From NCBI GenBank assembly GCA_003259005.1, contig QLII01000002.1, positions 62,001 to 126,000 on the forward strand: 64,000 nt of DNA, given 5' to 3'. Positions within the stretch are counted from its first letter, which is position 1. The number at the start of each line of letters is the position of its first letter. Under the pieces are notes generated by a model that ran no database searches, was not told where the DNA came from, and worked only from the letters and a program-made list of their open reading frames with translations. This stretch comes from Spirosoma telluris (lineage in GTDB: Bacteria > Bacteroidota > Bacteroidia > Cytophagales > Spirosomataceae). Below, in pieces: positions 1 through 9,759 of this stretch. The position numbers and the translations under genes are program-made.

Positions 1-336
1 TGTACGGTGTCTTTACCTCATAGACAACCCCTCGGACAATAAGATTACTAAGAGCTGGGTCTAAGACGGCAGCGATAGCTGGAACGATTTTTAGGATACC
101 GCCCGCAACAAGGCCTACGTTGTTCTATTTTCGATCTTTTCAAACCTATCGGTTCCCCATTGGTACAAAACAAGAAGAACAATCTAAAAGAGGTTAAGCC
201 CTACGTTGCCTATACCCGTTTAGTAAACATTATTAAGCTAGTCTGTATCGTTGTTAAGCGTACGGATCTAATGGAGCCAGATTCAGACTTGCCGACCTAG
301 TCAGTTAATTTGATTTTTCGTTAGTAGTTATGGCCT
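1..336. other. Left-edge stretch with no recognisable gene
   Basis: No open frame of useful length and no familiar protein fragment was found on either strand. It forms the left flank of the IS element that begins at 346. If the element and one target copy are removed, the joined sequence reads a 13-codon frame (MASPEPDRPLLGY) that is too short to claim as a gene. It may be intergenic or long-decayed DNA. Confidence 0.5.
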
Positions 337-345
337 CACCTGAAC
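337..345. repeat. Left target-site duplication of the IS element
   Basis: CACCTGAAC lies immediately outside the left terminal inverted repeat, and the same nine bases follow the right terminal repeat at 1777-1785. A 9-bp duplication is within the range known for IS4-family elements. Because the flank continues with CT, as the element also begins, the duplication could be counted as up to 11 bp. The symmetry of the inverted repeats favours 9. Confidence 0.85.
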
Positions 346-1737
346 CTACGGTGTATACACATCTTTCTGATAGGCTTGAGCCACCAAGAAACCCTGCCAT
401 TGGTCGTAGAATCGCTGTAGACCCGTAAAGAAATCGATTGGGCCGGGTGGACGCTGGCTTTCATAACCGCTCCACCCACCCAACCCCGCAATGAGCCAAG
501 CCCCAAAAGCTAAACTCTCTTTGGGGTGAGGATTCTGCTGCTTACTGGTTCGACCTGCTAACTGGGGCTTAAGCACACCCAGAAACGTGGCTTCCTCTTC
601 ACTAAAGACCACCCCTAAACCCTGCGGGGTATGGCCCTGCCGAGCGCGGATCAATTGTAAGATCTTGACCGACCCCAACAAAGCCACCACCATCAGCTTG
701 CGCAGCTTTTCATAATTCGATAACTGACTCGACTCGAAACGCAAGCACTTGGTTTTAAGCACTCGGAACACTTGCTCCACATTCCACCGCTGTTTGTAGT
801 AACCCACAATAACCAAGGCTTGCTGAGCACTTTGAATCGGGTGGGACGTCAACAGCACCCAATCAATGGGCGACTCCTGGTTAACTACCGTTTGAGCCAC
901 TTCGCGAACCCAAACCACCCAACTGGGGTAATTAGGGGGCAAAGCCTGACGGGTTTTGCTAGCCGATTTTTTGAGCATCACCTGCCCAAATCGAACCTCT
1001 AACCGGGCTAGGTGCGCGCTACGCCCGTCGGTGGCGGGTAAGTCTAGCTCAACGGTTAAGGCCAGGGGCCATGCCTGAATGGTTTGATATAATTTGGGCG
1101 GGTTGGCTAAGAGTCGATCCAGTCGGCTGCGAATCAGGTAATCCACCCCCAGGGTCTTATGTAAGCCCACAATAACGGCGTAAATATCCCCCTCCCGATC
1201 CATGATGGCCGTTTTTTGGGTGGTCGAGGGCAATTGGTCGATGGCTTGAGCAATGCTACTTTGCCAGCGATAGCTCTCTTTATCTTCAAAGTAAAGTTGA
1301 TCACGAGCTATTTTTCGTTGCTGGGCACTCAAGCCATCCTCGACTTGGGGCCGGTTTCTAAATTCTACCGCAGCAATACCATGACAGGCGCCTGTGGTGG
1401 CATCCAAGGTTAAGACCGGATGCAGATAAAATCCTTGCTTAAGGCCCTGGGCGAGTTTACCCAGTCCGTCAATACTACGCTGGAGCCCCAAGGCGAGTTG
1501 GGAGCTATCTTCCAGCAAGAGTAGGTGGCTATTGGGCTCAATATCAGCGGCACATTGTGCATACAGGTTCTTATCCAGAGCCTCCAGACTCACACGGGGG
1601 TTGGCTAAAAATCGACCAAATTGAATCTCTTCGTTCCGGCAATTGGCTAGCTGGCGCATAATCAGGGACTGTTTGGCGGCCACTCGTTGGGTGAACTGGC
1701 TAAGCACATTTTCTAACCGAAGGTCTGGTAAATGCAT
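346..1737 (-). CDS. IS4-family DDE transposase
   Basis: Cut-and-paste transposase of the RNase-H-like DDE fold. The protein carries the IS4-family signature Y-x2-R-x3-E-x6-K as YYKQRWNVEQVFRVLK near residue 320-335. A first acidic site lies in LLLLEDSSQLAL and a second in DREGDIYAV. The longer open frame begins at GTG 1779, outside the element, so the ATG at 1737 (463 aa) is the likely start because it lies inside the element. The frame is uninterrupted. The stop TAG coincides with the terminal bases of the left inverted repeat, so the last codons (DVYTP) are encoded by the repeat itself. Confidence 0.93.
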   Translation of the reverse strand: MHLPDLRLENVLSQFTQRVAAKQSLIMRQLANCRNEEIQFGRFLANPRVSLEALDKNLYAQCAADIEPNSHLLLLEDSSQLALGLQRSIDGLGKLAQGLKQGFYLHPVLTLDATTGACHGIAAVEFRNRPQVEDGLSAQQRKIARDQLYFEDKESYRWQSSIAQAIDQLPSTTQKTAIMDREGDIYAVIVGLHKTLGVDYLIRSRLDRLLANPPKLYQTIQAWPLALTVELDLPATDGRSAHLARLEVRFGQVMLKKSASKTRQALPPNYPSWVVWVREVAQTVVNQESPIDWVLLTSHPIQSAQQALVIVGYYKQRWNVEQVFRVLKTKCLRFESSQLSNYEKLRKLMVVALLGSVKILQLIRARQGHTPQGLGVVFSEEEATFLGVLKPQLAGRTSKQQNPHPKESLAFGAWLIAGLGGWSGYESQRPPGPIDFFTGLQRFYDQWQGFLVAQAYQKDVYTP

Positions 1738-1776
1738 ATGAACAAAACTACCAAAATAGATGTGTATATACCGTAG
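346..1776 (-). mobile_element. Complete IS4-family insertion sequence, 1431 bp
   Basis: Both ends are visible. The left end (346-364) and the reverse complement of the right end (1758-1776) agree at 18 of 19 positions, starting CTACGGTGTATACAC on the left and CTACGGTATATACAC on the right. Nine-base direct repeats flank the element exactly (337-345, 1777-1785). One transposase gene fills almost the whole element and its TAG stop codon is formed by the outermost bases of the left repeat. Identical target copies and an intact transposase suggest a recent, possibly still active insertion. Confidence 0.92.
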
Positions 1777-1785
1777 CACCTGAAC
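1777..1785. repeat. Right target-site duplication of the IS element
   Basis: CACCTGAAC, identical to 337-345, directly follows the right terminal inverted repeat that ends at 1776. Confidence 0.85.
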
Positions 1786-1867
1786 CTGACCGGCCTTTAC
1801 TCGGCTACTAAGTTAAGCATGATCTAGTCTAGTATCCAGTTAAAGGGAGCAGGTAGAATAGGGTAGC

Positions 1868-2746
1868 CTACACTAGATACACGAATAGGCCTGATAGTAT
1901 CAATAGCCCGTCCAGATAGGCATAATACCAATAATCAGATACCCAATTCGGAATAGATTGAACGGTGCCAGCTAACAGCAACATGGGCGAACCTATACCT
2001 ATTATAGATCGAAATGCCATTCCATGTAGATACAGCATCACCAGTGACATCGTGAAGCAGCCCACCAGACCATAAAACATATACAGTGCCCGCTGGTACG
2101 TCATCATTGACACGAGAGTCAGCCATCTCGACCGTCTGTCGTCATCTCGATCCCGGTAATCGAACCAAAAGCACAGACAATAAATGAATATAAATCTGTT
2201 TAGCGCCCACAGGCTCATCGTAGCCGTCCAGGCAGCAGTAGCCAAAAGAAGTGGTAACACCGCCGTCACGTAGGTCCAGACAAAAGCCAGGTAGGCTGTT
2301 TTGAGAATAGCAATCTGGCGCAGATATCGAAACGGGCGGTGGTCAATTTTAGGTGCCGTATAGAGAAAGGTAGCTACGATAAGAGGCATTAAATAGCATA
2401 GATAGGGTATCAATTGACTCAACAAAGCCAGCAAGAGCACGGAGGAACCAATAAATATCCCCAATAGGGTAGGCTTATGACGCCTGTTCCATTGGTTGCG
2501 CTCACGCTGGTTTACCGCTGTGGGCGTCAGATACCAGTGCAGGGCATAGCTGCTTAAGGTCCCTAGGAAAATAAAGAGCAGGAAACGAGCAGGAAGTTTG
2601 AGGTGAAACAAACGGGCCGTCATCCAACACATCACCACCGCACCTAGGGCTATATAAGTATTACTGAACAGAAAAAACTGAAGACAGGCAATAGAAAGTT
2701 TACGCGCTTGCTTGGGCATTATTTTTTGTTGACGATCAGGGAACAT
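1868..2746 (-). CDS. UbiA-like polytopic membrane protein
   Basis: A 292-aa protein with about eight hydrophobic segments. The charged cluster FDYRDRDDDRR around residue 200 resembles the second Asp-rich motif of UbiA prenyltransferases (typically a D-x3-D pattern), and the overall layout of helices fits that superfamily. The first N-x3-D-x3-D motif is not obvious; a charged WNRRHKP loop lies near its expected place. Prenyl transfer is therefore a family-level inference, and the substrate cannot be told. The gene stands alone between the IS element and the ClC gene. No prenyl-lipid pathway gene is next to it. Confidence 0.6.
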   Translation of the reverse strand: MFPDRQQKIMPKQARKLSIACLQFFLFSNTYIALGAVVMCWMTARLFHLKLPARFLLFIFLGTLSSYALHWYLTPTAVNQRERNQWNRRHKPTLLGIFIGSSVLLLALLSQLIPYLCYLMPLIVATFLYTAPKIDHRPFRYLRQIAILKTAYLAFVWTYVTAVLPLLLATAAWTATMSLWALNRFIFIYCLCFWFDYRDRDDDRRSRWLTLVSMMTYQRALYMFYGLVGCFTMSLVMLYLHGMAFRSIIGIGSPMLLLAGTVQSIPNWVSDYWYYAYLDGLLILSGLFVYLV

Positions 2747-2834
2747 TAAACGGGCGTTTTCACCTCTTCTTGTTACGTTTAGAGGAGCATATAGATACGT
2801 ATTAGTACCAGTTAGTACCAGGAAACCAGTTTTA

Positions 2835-4734
2835 TCATTCGTTTCCGCTCAACGCACCTGATTTCCAAGGAGTCTGCTTCCCTTTCTTAGCATAAGCAAA
2901 TCGTTTGCTCAGGGACTTTCTGACCGAAATATGTTTTTCTCGGTGCGTATATTCACGCAGACCCGTCTGATAGGCTGAAAACAAATTGGTGTAATCGAGA
3001 ATACGAATAGTCGACTCGTCGGCCGACACAACCGTCAGCATATCGACCTGTTTACGCGTCATTAGTTCAATGGCGTCCTTTAATGAACTGGTAGGTGAAA
3101 TAGAGGGGTACTGCTTAGCGGCCATCACGACATGAAGAGGAGCGGTTTGATCGGGGTACGTGATGAGGGCTGACAAACTCACGATGCCACGGAAGTGGTG
3201 ATCGGTATCCAAGACGACAAACCGCTGGCATTTGGTGGTGGTTTGCCGAAGGTATTGATAGACCTCAGGCAGGGTACTTGTATCGGCTAAGAAAACCTCA
3301 CTCCGGGTAGCCACTTCCCCGACGGTCCACTTCTCCAGCCAATCTGACTCGTACGATTCTGGGGTTTTAGTACCCCGGCGGGCAATCTTCTCGGTCATGA
3401 TGGTATTTTCCATCAATAAAAATGAGATACTGTATGAACCGGCGCAAGCGGCCAGCAGGGGCAGCAGGCTGTTGGTCTGATGGGTTGTTTCTAAGGCAAA
3501 AACAATGGAGGTCAACACCGCCCGGCTGGCCCCGGCAAACAGGGCCGACATACCGACCAGAGCGGCCAGGGGCAGGTTGATCGCAAGGCCAGGAAACACT
3601 CCTTCAATGGCATGACCAGCCAGTGCTCCGATGGCTCCACCAATGGTCAATAGCGGAGCCAAGGTACCGCCGGATGTGCCGCTACCCAGGGAGATGGACC
3701 ACGAGAGGAGTTTGAATAGGCACAACGACAGAATAAGGGACACGGGCATTGTCCCCGACAGAATATCGGTGATGTTCCGGTAGCCTACCCCAGGGTTTTA
3801 GGAGCAACGTAACCAATAAGGCCCACTGCCAGTCCCCCAGCGCGGGCCACCACATCCAGTGAAGGGGTAGTTTTTCAAAACCATCTTCAATAAAATACAC
3901 CAGCCTGGTTATAACGACCGATAATACGCCACTCAGCAGGCCAATTGCACTGTAGGCCAGCAAAGCGGCATTGCTGGCTTCGGGAATTGTTTCGGATAGG
4001 GCAAAAACCGGGTCGGTGCCAAATAGCAGATGGTGACCGGCGGCCCCCGTAATACAGGCCAGCGCAACGGGAATGATCGAGCGGGCCGAGAACTCGAACA
4101 ATAGCAGCTCGATAGCCAGGAAAATAGCGGCTAAGGGTGTACCAAAAATAGTGACCATCCCGGCCGTAGCCCCAGCAGCCAGCAACGTTTTTCGCTCGCT
4201 ATCGCTGATGGTAAGAATCTGGCCGATGGTGGAGCCAAGGGCTCCACCCGTCGCAATGATGGGACCTTCAGCACCAAAAGGTCCCCCTGTTCCAATTGAG
4301 ATGGCCGCTGAGAGGGGTTTCAAAAAGGCGATAATGGGTTTAATCCGGCTTTTATTGACCAGGATCTGCTCCATGGCTTCTGGAATACCGTGCCCCCTGA
4401 TGGCTTTGGAGCCATAAAAAGCCATCAGGCCCACTAGTATCCCGCCCACCGCCGGTAAGGCAATGACCCACAGGCCCAGCGTCGCATGGGCCGGGCTGCT
4501 CTCGGCCAGTGACCACCGCCCAAAGAAAGAAAGGTTGGTAACTAAATTGATAAGGCCAACCAGTAGGCGGGCAATCAGCGCTACACCACCCGCCAGCCCT
4601 ACGGCCAGCATGGCTATATATAGAATGCGCTTTTTTGAGCTGGTTCGCTTCGGTTTTAGCGGTTCCTCATTGAGAAACTGTCTCAATGATGTAGAAATGG
4701 GGATGGGTTCCAGCCCGATAGGGTGGTGATGCAT
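2835..4734 (-). CDS. ClC chloride channel/transporter with two CBS domains (two frameshifts)
   Basis: Inner-membrane chloride channel or Cl-/H+ exchanger. Signature loops are visible: GHGIPE, GAEGP with the gating glutamate, and GGTLAP. A C-terminal pair of CBS domains follows (about the last 140 residues). The reading frame breaks twice: once in a C5 run at 3834-3838 and once in a C4 run at 3788-3791. Adding one base at each site restores a continuous family-typical helix region (ALGGLAVGLIGYVAPK, then TLGVGYRNITDILSG) and a 633-aa protein. Both breaks are short-homopolymer losses, so they are more likely sequencing error than gene death. Divergent from the HPP gene. Confidence 0.88.
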
Positions 4735-4833
4735 ATGAGAAAACGAATAATATGATTTATATCATAGTTAATTCATTATTGTATAAAATGGTTTGCCGAT
4801 ATTTGTGATTTGAATAATACTATTCATAAACCT

Positions 4834-5484
4834 ATGCTGAAGCTGATAGCACGAAGGCAATACCGGATCGTTCGGTATGTGGTGTATCGTCAGACGCTGA
4901 TCGAACCCGCCGATCACTTCTGGACATTCGTCGGGACCTTTACGGCCATTGCTTCGTTGGGGTTACTTAACCAGTCGCATCTAATTCAGCAGGACAGTGT
5001 GTTTCTGATTGGATCATTCGGAGCCTCCTGCGTGTTGATCTTTGGGGCCACTCAAAGTCCCTTGGCTCAGCCCAGAAACCTAGTTGGGGGGCATTTGCTG
5101 GCTTCGGTTATTGGGGTGAGTATCTACAAGCTGCTGCCCGACCAGCTATGGCTGGCAGCAGCACTGGCCGTTTCGCTGTCCATTGTGGGTATGCAAATCA
5201 CCAAAACCATGCATCCACCGGCGGGTGCGACGGCTCTGATTGCCAATATTGGCTCCGATAAAATAAAAGCGCTGGGCTTTTACTACGTACTGACTCCCGT
5301 GTTGACGGGGGTATCGATCTTACTCGTTATGGCACTGATCGTTAATAATATCCCTTCGAACCGGTCTTACCCTAGCCAGCCGATCCGACTGACAAGACGC
5401 CTGGGCAGGTGGCATAAGCCCCTAAAATACTTGCGCCACCGGGCAGCTTCCCGAAAACGGGCACGCGCCCAAGTCATTCCATGA
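4834..5484 (+). CDS. HPP family membrane protein
   Basis: Small polytopic protein of the HPP family, named for the His-Pro-Pro motif seen here in KTMHPPAGATAL. Four to five hydrophobic helices precede and follow this motif, and some family members take part in nitrite transport in chloroplasts and cyanobacteria. The frame is open from TTG 4810, but ATG 4834 gives a more usual start (216 aa). The stop codon overlaps the ATG of the next gene (ATGA at 5481-5484), which points to co-transcription with the Fnr-like regulator. The substrate is unknown. Confidence 0.8.
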   Translation: MLKLIARRQYRIVRYVVYRQTLIEPADHFWTFVGTFTAIASLGLLNQSHLIQQDSVFLIGSFGASCVLIFGATQSPLAQPRNLVGGHLLASVIGVSIYKLLPDQLWLAAALAVSLSIVGMQITKTMHPPAGATALIANIGSDKIKALGFYYVLTPVLTGVSILLVMALIVNNIPSNRSYPSQPIRLTRRLGRWHKPLKYLRHRAASRKRARAQVIP

Positions 5485-6172
5485 AAATCACTAAAACGTC
5501 CTGTGATTTAAGCAGTTGCCTACTCTGCAAAAACAGTGTGGCGGGCTGGCTTCCCCTGATCGATGCGAATCGACAGATGCTGTCCTTCAAAAAAAAGAGG
5601 TGATTTTTTCGGAGGGGAGCCTGGTAGCAGGGGTCTATTTCGTCTATAAGGGCACCGTCAAAATCCACAAGGCATGGAGTCCCCAAAAAGAACTGATCCT
5701 GAGCTTCGCCCGGAAAGGTGACATGATTGGCTATCGGGCACTGGGCAACGACCAGATTCTGCCTATCACCGCCACCGCGTTAGACGACGTTACCCTATGC
5801 TTTGTCGCGTTACCTTTTTTTGAACTTTCCCTCCAGTCCAGTCATCCACTTACCTACGCGCTGATGAGGTTTTACGCCAATGCCTTGCAGGAAGCCGAAA
5901 AACGGATGCGTAATCTGGCCCTGATGGACGTAAAAGGCCGGGTGGCCGAAACGCTGCTAATGCTGCACCATAAATTTGGAGCGGACGAAATGGGGCAGAT
6001 CGCGATGAACCTAACCCGTCAGGTGATGGCGGCCTACGCGGGCACGACTTACGAAACATTTTTTCGTATGCTCAACGAGCTAAAAGCCGAAGGGTTGATT
6101 CAGCAGACCGACGAGAGCCTGATCCTGCTGGATGCCGAGAAACTGGCTACCCTGACCCATACCGCTCCCTAA
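5481..6172 (+). CDS. Crp/Fnr-family regulator with an N-terminal cysteine cluster (frameshifted)
   Basis: Transcription regulator with a cyclic-nucleotide-binding-like beta barrel (residues about 35-125), a long dimer helix (LMRFYANALQEAEKRMRNLA) and a winged helix (TRQVMAAYAGTTYETFFRMLNEL). The true start is ATG 5481: it encodes TSCDLSSCLLCKNS, a C-x4-C-x2-C cluster like those that hold Fe-S clusters in Fnr proteins. The frame breaks in an A8 run near 5589-5596. One added A joins SFKKK to EVIFSEG and gives 230 aa. Without that correction the gene would be called from 5516 with a nonsense N-terminus. The start overlaps the HPP stop, so the two are probably one operon. Confidence 0.87.
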
Positions 6173-6205
6173 TCCCGGACGATACTCGTCGGGCCACAAT
6201 ACGTT

Positions 6206-7081
6206 ATGATGAAAAAACAGGCATTTCATACCTACCAGCTTCAGGAGTATCCCGATAATTCGACGGCGAAGGGTGGGTTTTACATGATCCGGCTCCGGGA
6301 CCTCATCCGGCAAATCAAAACGATTGACCAGCCCCATGCGCATTCGTTTCACCTGCTGCTATACCTATGGAAAGGGTCAGGTACGCACACAATTGATGGT
6401 CAGACGTACTGCGTTACACCCCCACAACTTTACTTCCTGACGCCGGGTCAGGTTCACGGCTGGTCACTAACCGATGATACGGAAGGGTATCTACTTTTCT
6501 TCGAGGCAGCTTTTTTCCAGGCTCGCTACCCGAAACGGCTGTTTGATTATACCTTTTTTCGGGCCGACCGAACCACCTCCCTACTAACACTTTCGGCTGA
6601 TGCCCGTAGGGTACCCACCCTTTTCGACTGGGCCTATCAGGCATTTATCCTTCCCCATACCCAGCACACGGAGGTATTTGCCTCGCTGCTTCATTTGCTG
6701 CTCGAACAGGTCAGCGATCTCTACGATCAGGCAAATCCCACCTGTCAACTAAACAGGAGCAGCCTGGTGAATCGGTTTGTCGAATTGCTCGACACGCAGT
6801 TTATTCACCAGAAAACCTGCGCCAGCTACGCCGGGCAGTTAGGCATTAGCCCCAATTATCTCAACCACTGCTGCCGCCAACAGATGGGCAAAACCGCCAG
6901 TCAACTCATCTACGACCGCCTACTGGCAGAAATCGGCCGGCTGCTGCTCAATACCGACCTGCCCATTAAAGCGGTTAGTTACGCCGTTGGTTTTTCGGAT
7001 TCGGCTTATTTCTCCCGGTTCGTTCACAAGCATACGGGGCAAACCCCGCAACAATTCAGACAGCAAGCCGATAATCGTTGA
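6206..7081 (+). CDS. AraC-family transcriptional regulator
   Basis: A 291-aa regulator. The N-terminal half is a cupin-like sensing domain (HAHSFHLLLYLWKGSGTHTIDG, PPQLYFLTPGQVH). The C-terminal hundred residues hold the two helix-turn-helix units: YAGQLGISPNYLNHCCRQQ and IKAVSYAVGFSDSAYFSRF, followed by the family-typical TGQTPQQFR. The gene follows the Fnr-like gene by about 30 bases and precedes the oxidase subunit gene in the same direction. It may regulate one of these neighbours, but no operator could be pinned down. The ligand is unknown. Confidence 0.92.
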   Translation: MMKKQAFHTYQLQEYPDNSTAKGGFYMIRLRDLIRQIKTIDQPHAHSFHLLLYLWKGSGTHTIDGQTYCVTPPQLYFLTPGQVHGWSLTDDTEGYLLFFEAAFFQARYPKRLFDYTFFRADRTTSLLTLSADARRVPTLFDWAYQAFILPHTQHTEVFASLLHLLLEQVSDLYDQANPTCQLNRSSLVNRFVELLDTQFIHQKTCASYAGQLGISPNYLNHCCRQQMGKTASQLIYDRLLAEIGRLLLNTDLPIKAVSYAVGFSDSAYFSRFVHKHTGQTPQQFRQQADNR

Positions 7082-7215
7082 TTTGTCCTGATTGGGGCTG
7101 GCTTTGTCTATTGATGGCCCAGGGGATACTGGTAATTTTGTTCCTATCCAACGCATATAACGCGCCGTCATGTACCGGTAGCCTTTGTAGCGAACCGGCC
7201 ATTCTCCTGCCTGTC

Positions 7216-9079
7216 ATGAATGAAATCGCGATACCACTACCCGTTACGCATAGCAACGAGCCGCAATCAGTCTGGTTCCGTTATGTGTTCAGTACCGACC
7301 ACAAAGTGATTGCCAAACAGTATCTAATTACAGGGATTGTCTGGTCAATCATCGGGGTAGCCCTGTCGGTCATGTTCCGGCTTCAGCTGGGTTTTCCGGG
7401 CATGAAACTGAATTTTCTGCGCCCCGTACTAGGCACCTGGATTACTGAATCGGGTAAAATTGATCCTGATTTTTACCTGGCCTTAGTCACGATGCACGGC
7501 ACGATCATGGTCTTTTTTGTGCTGACCGCTGGGTTAAGTGGCACGTTTTCCAACTTCCTGATTCCCCTCCAGATTGGCGCCCGCGATATGGCATCGGGTT
7601 TTCTAAATATGCTTTCTTACTGGTTCTTTTTCGTTTCAAGCGTGATCATGTTTTCCTCGCTGTTTATCCAGACGGGCCCTGCTGCTGGGGCTGGGTCGTT
7701 TATCCGCCCCTGAGTGCCCTGCCGCAGGCGCACAAAGGCTCCGAACTGGGCATGACACTTTGGCTCATCAGCATGGCCCTGTTCATTGTTTCTCAGCTAC
7801 TGGGTGGCATCAACTACATCACAACGGTTATCAATCTACGAACCCGTGGCATGTCGTTCAGTAAGCTGCCACTCACCATCTGGGGCTTTTTATTAACGGC
7901 GGTACTGGGCCTGATTTCATTCCCCGTATTGTTTGCGGCGGTACTGCTGCTGATTTTCGACCGGAGTTTTGGCACTAGTTTTTACCTGTCCGAAATTTAT
8001 ATCAAGGGAGAAGCGCTGCCCAACGTAGGGGGAGTCCCATTTTATTTCAGCATTTATTCTGGTTCCTGGGGCACCCGGAAGTGTACATCGTTATCCTGCC
8101 CGCCTTTGGTATTATTTCGGAAGTCATGGCCACGAACGCCCGTAAACCTATTTTTGGTTACCGGGCCATGATTGCCTCCCTGATGGGCATCGCTTTCCTG
8201 TCGTTTGTGGTTTGGGCGCACCACATGTTTGTATCGGGGATGAACCCCTTTCTGGGATCAGTTTTCATGTTTTTAACGCTGATTATTGCGGTTCCTTCGG
8301 CCGTTAAGTCCTTTAATTATATCACTACCTTATGGCGTGGCAATCTGCATTTTACCCCGGCTATGCTGTTTGCCATTGGGTTCGTTTCCGTATTTATTTC
8401 GGGCGGGCTAACGGGTATTATCATGGGGAGTTCGGCTCTGGACATCCAGTTGCACGACACCTACTTTATCGTGGCACACTTTCACTTAGTGATGGGAGCC
8501 GCGTCGGCGTTTGGCTTACTGTCTGGTATTTACCACTGGTTTCCGAAGATGTTCGGGCGTATGATGAACGAACGGCTGGGGTATATCCACTTCTGGCTGA
8601 CATTCATTGGGGTTTACCTCATCTTTTTCCCGATGCACTACCTGGGCATTGCCGGTTTCCCCCGTCGATATTATTCCTTTACCAGTTACGATTTCATGAA
8701 GTCTACCTTCGTTGACATGAATAGTTTTATTACCATAGCGGCTGTTGTGACGTTCACGGCGCAGTGGATTTTTGTCTGGAATTTCTTCTACAGTATGGTC
8801 AAAGGCCGCAAAGCCACGCAGAATCCCTGGCGGTCAACTACCCTGGAGTGGACCGCACCTATCCATCCGGGTCATGGCAACTGGCCGGGCGAGATTCCGG
8901 CGGTCTATCGCTGGTCGTACGATTATAGCAAGCCGGGAGCCAGAGAAGATTTTATTCCCCAGAACGTGCCCTTTTCGCAAACGCCTGAATCCAACCTGCC
9001 CCACGAAAACGAGCAGATTGCTTTTGAAAAAGAAATCAATGCTCAAAACCTGAACGACCAGTTTAAGCAACCGACCTAA
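7216..9079 (+). CDS. ctaD: Haem-copper oxidase subunit I (aa3-type), two frameshifts
   Basis: Catalytic subunit of a cytochrome c oxidase. It carries the low-spin haem ligand in TMHGTIMVFF, the CuB region QHLFWFLGHPEVY (visible only after frame repair), the WAHHMF pair and the HFHLVMG haem a3/a ligands. The start ATG 7216 begins MNEIAIPLPV. The frame breaks in a G4 run (about 7696-7699) and a G5 run (about 8028-8032). One G added at each site gives 621 aa without gaps. Subunits II and III, haem-synthesis genes and assembly factors are not adjacent, so this is an orphan copy. The Fnr-like and AraC genes upstream hint at oxygen or redox control. Confidence 0.92.
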
Positions 9080-9104
9080 TCTTGTCATTCGTAAACTTGT
9101 TTCG

Positions 9105-9755
9105 GTGATGAAACTCATTTCAGGCCCTAGGTTGGTAACGATCCCTCTTGAGAACGTTAAGCTCTATGCCGACTGGTGGATCCCTCAGCAGGCCGATGGA
9201 CTTATTATTTTTTCAAATGGGAGTAGTTGTAGCCGGTTTAATTTGTGCAACCGGTTGCTGATGCAGCAATTTCATGAGCAGGGACTAGGTACGCTGCTGG
9301 TGGATTTATTGACTGTTGAAGAAGATGAGGACTACAGTAATCGGTCGAATGTTGACTTACTAGCCACCCGCCTGGTGCAGGTAACCGCCTGGTGTCGACG
9401 TCACCTGGATTTGCAGGAATTACCAATTGGCTATTTAGGGGATAACACGGCAGCCAGTAGTGCGTTGAAAGCAGCTACTCAACTCTCCAATTCAGTACGG
9501 ACGGTTGTCTCACGGGGGAGTAGACCTGACCGGATTCTAAGCCATCTGGCTACCGTGCCGGTTCCTGTTTTACTGGTGGTAAGCCGTTTGGAAGGGTCAT
9601 TTATTCGTAAAAATCAAAGCGCTTACGATGGAAAGCACCTTAACCGAAACGTAACCATTGTTCGATTGGATTCACCTGATATAGCAGAGCGAGCTAGTAT
9701 TCCTGAACAGGCCAGGCTGATGATTAACTGGTTCCGCACCCATTTACATAGCTGA
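9105..9755 (+). CDS. Dienelactone-hydrolase-like protein lacking its catalytic triad
   Basis: A 216-aa alpha/beta-hydrolase fold protein. It follows the pattern of small dienelactone-hydrolase-type proteins: a GLIIFSNGSSCSRFNLCNR start, FDLLT-like LLVDLLTVEEDED, LPIGYLG at the nucleophile elbow, VVSRGSRPD, and a closing INWFRTHL. The usual elbow G-x-S-T-G is replaced by GDNTAAS, so the nucleophile Ser is Asn. The expected acid (GGRD-x) reads SRLEG, and the expected terminal His region (G-x-H) reads LDSPD. It is thus probably a non-catalytic member. It lies 25 bases after the oxidase gene, likely in one transcript. Confidence 0.7.
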   Translation: MMKLISGPRLVTIPLENVKLYADWWIPQQADGLIIFSNGSSCSRFNLCNRLLMQQFHEQGLGTLLVDLLTVEEDEDYSNRSNVDLLATRLVQVTAWCRRHLDLQELPIGYLGDNTAASSALKAATQLSNSVRTVVSRGSRPDRILSHLATVPVPVLLVVSRLEGSFIRKNQSAYDGKHLNRNVTIVRLDSPDIAERASIPEQARLMINWFRTHLHS

Positions 9756-9759
9756 ACAT

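Noticed and set aside
7680..8110. Programmed ribosomal frameshifts in the oxidase subunit I gene
   Set aside because: No slippery heptamer with a downstream structure is seen, the family has no known frameshifting, and the same kind of break occurs in many unrelated genes here.
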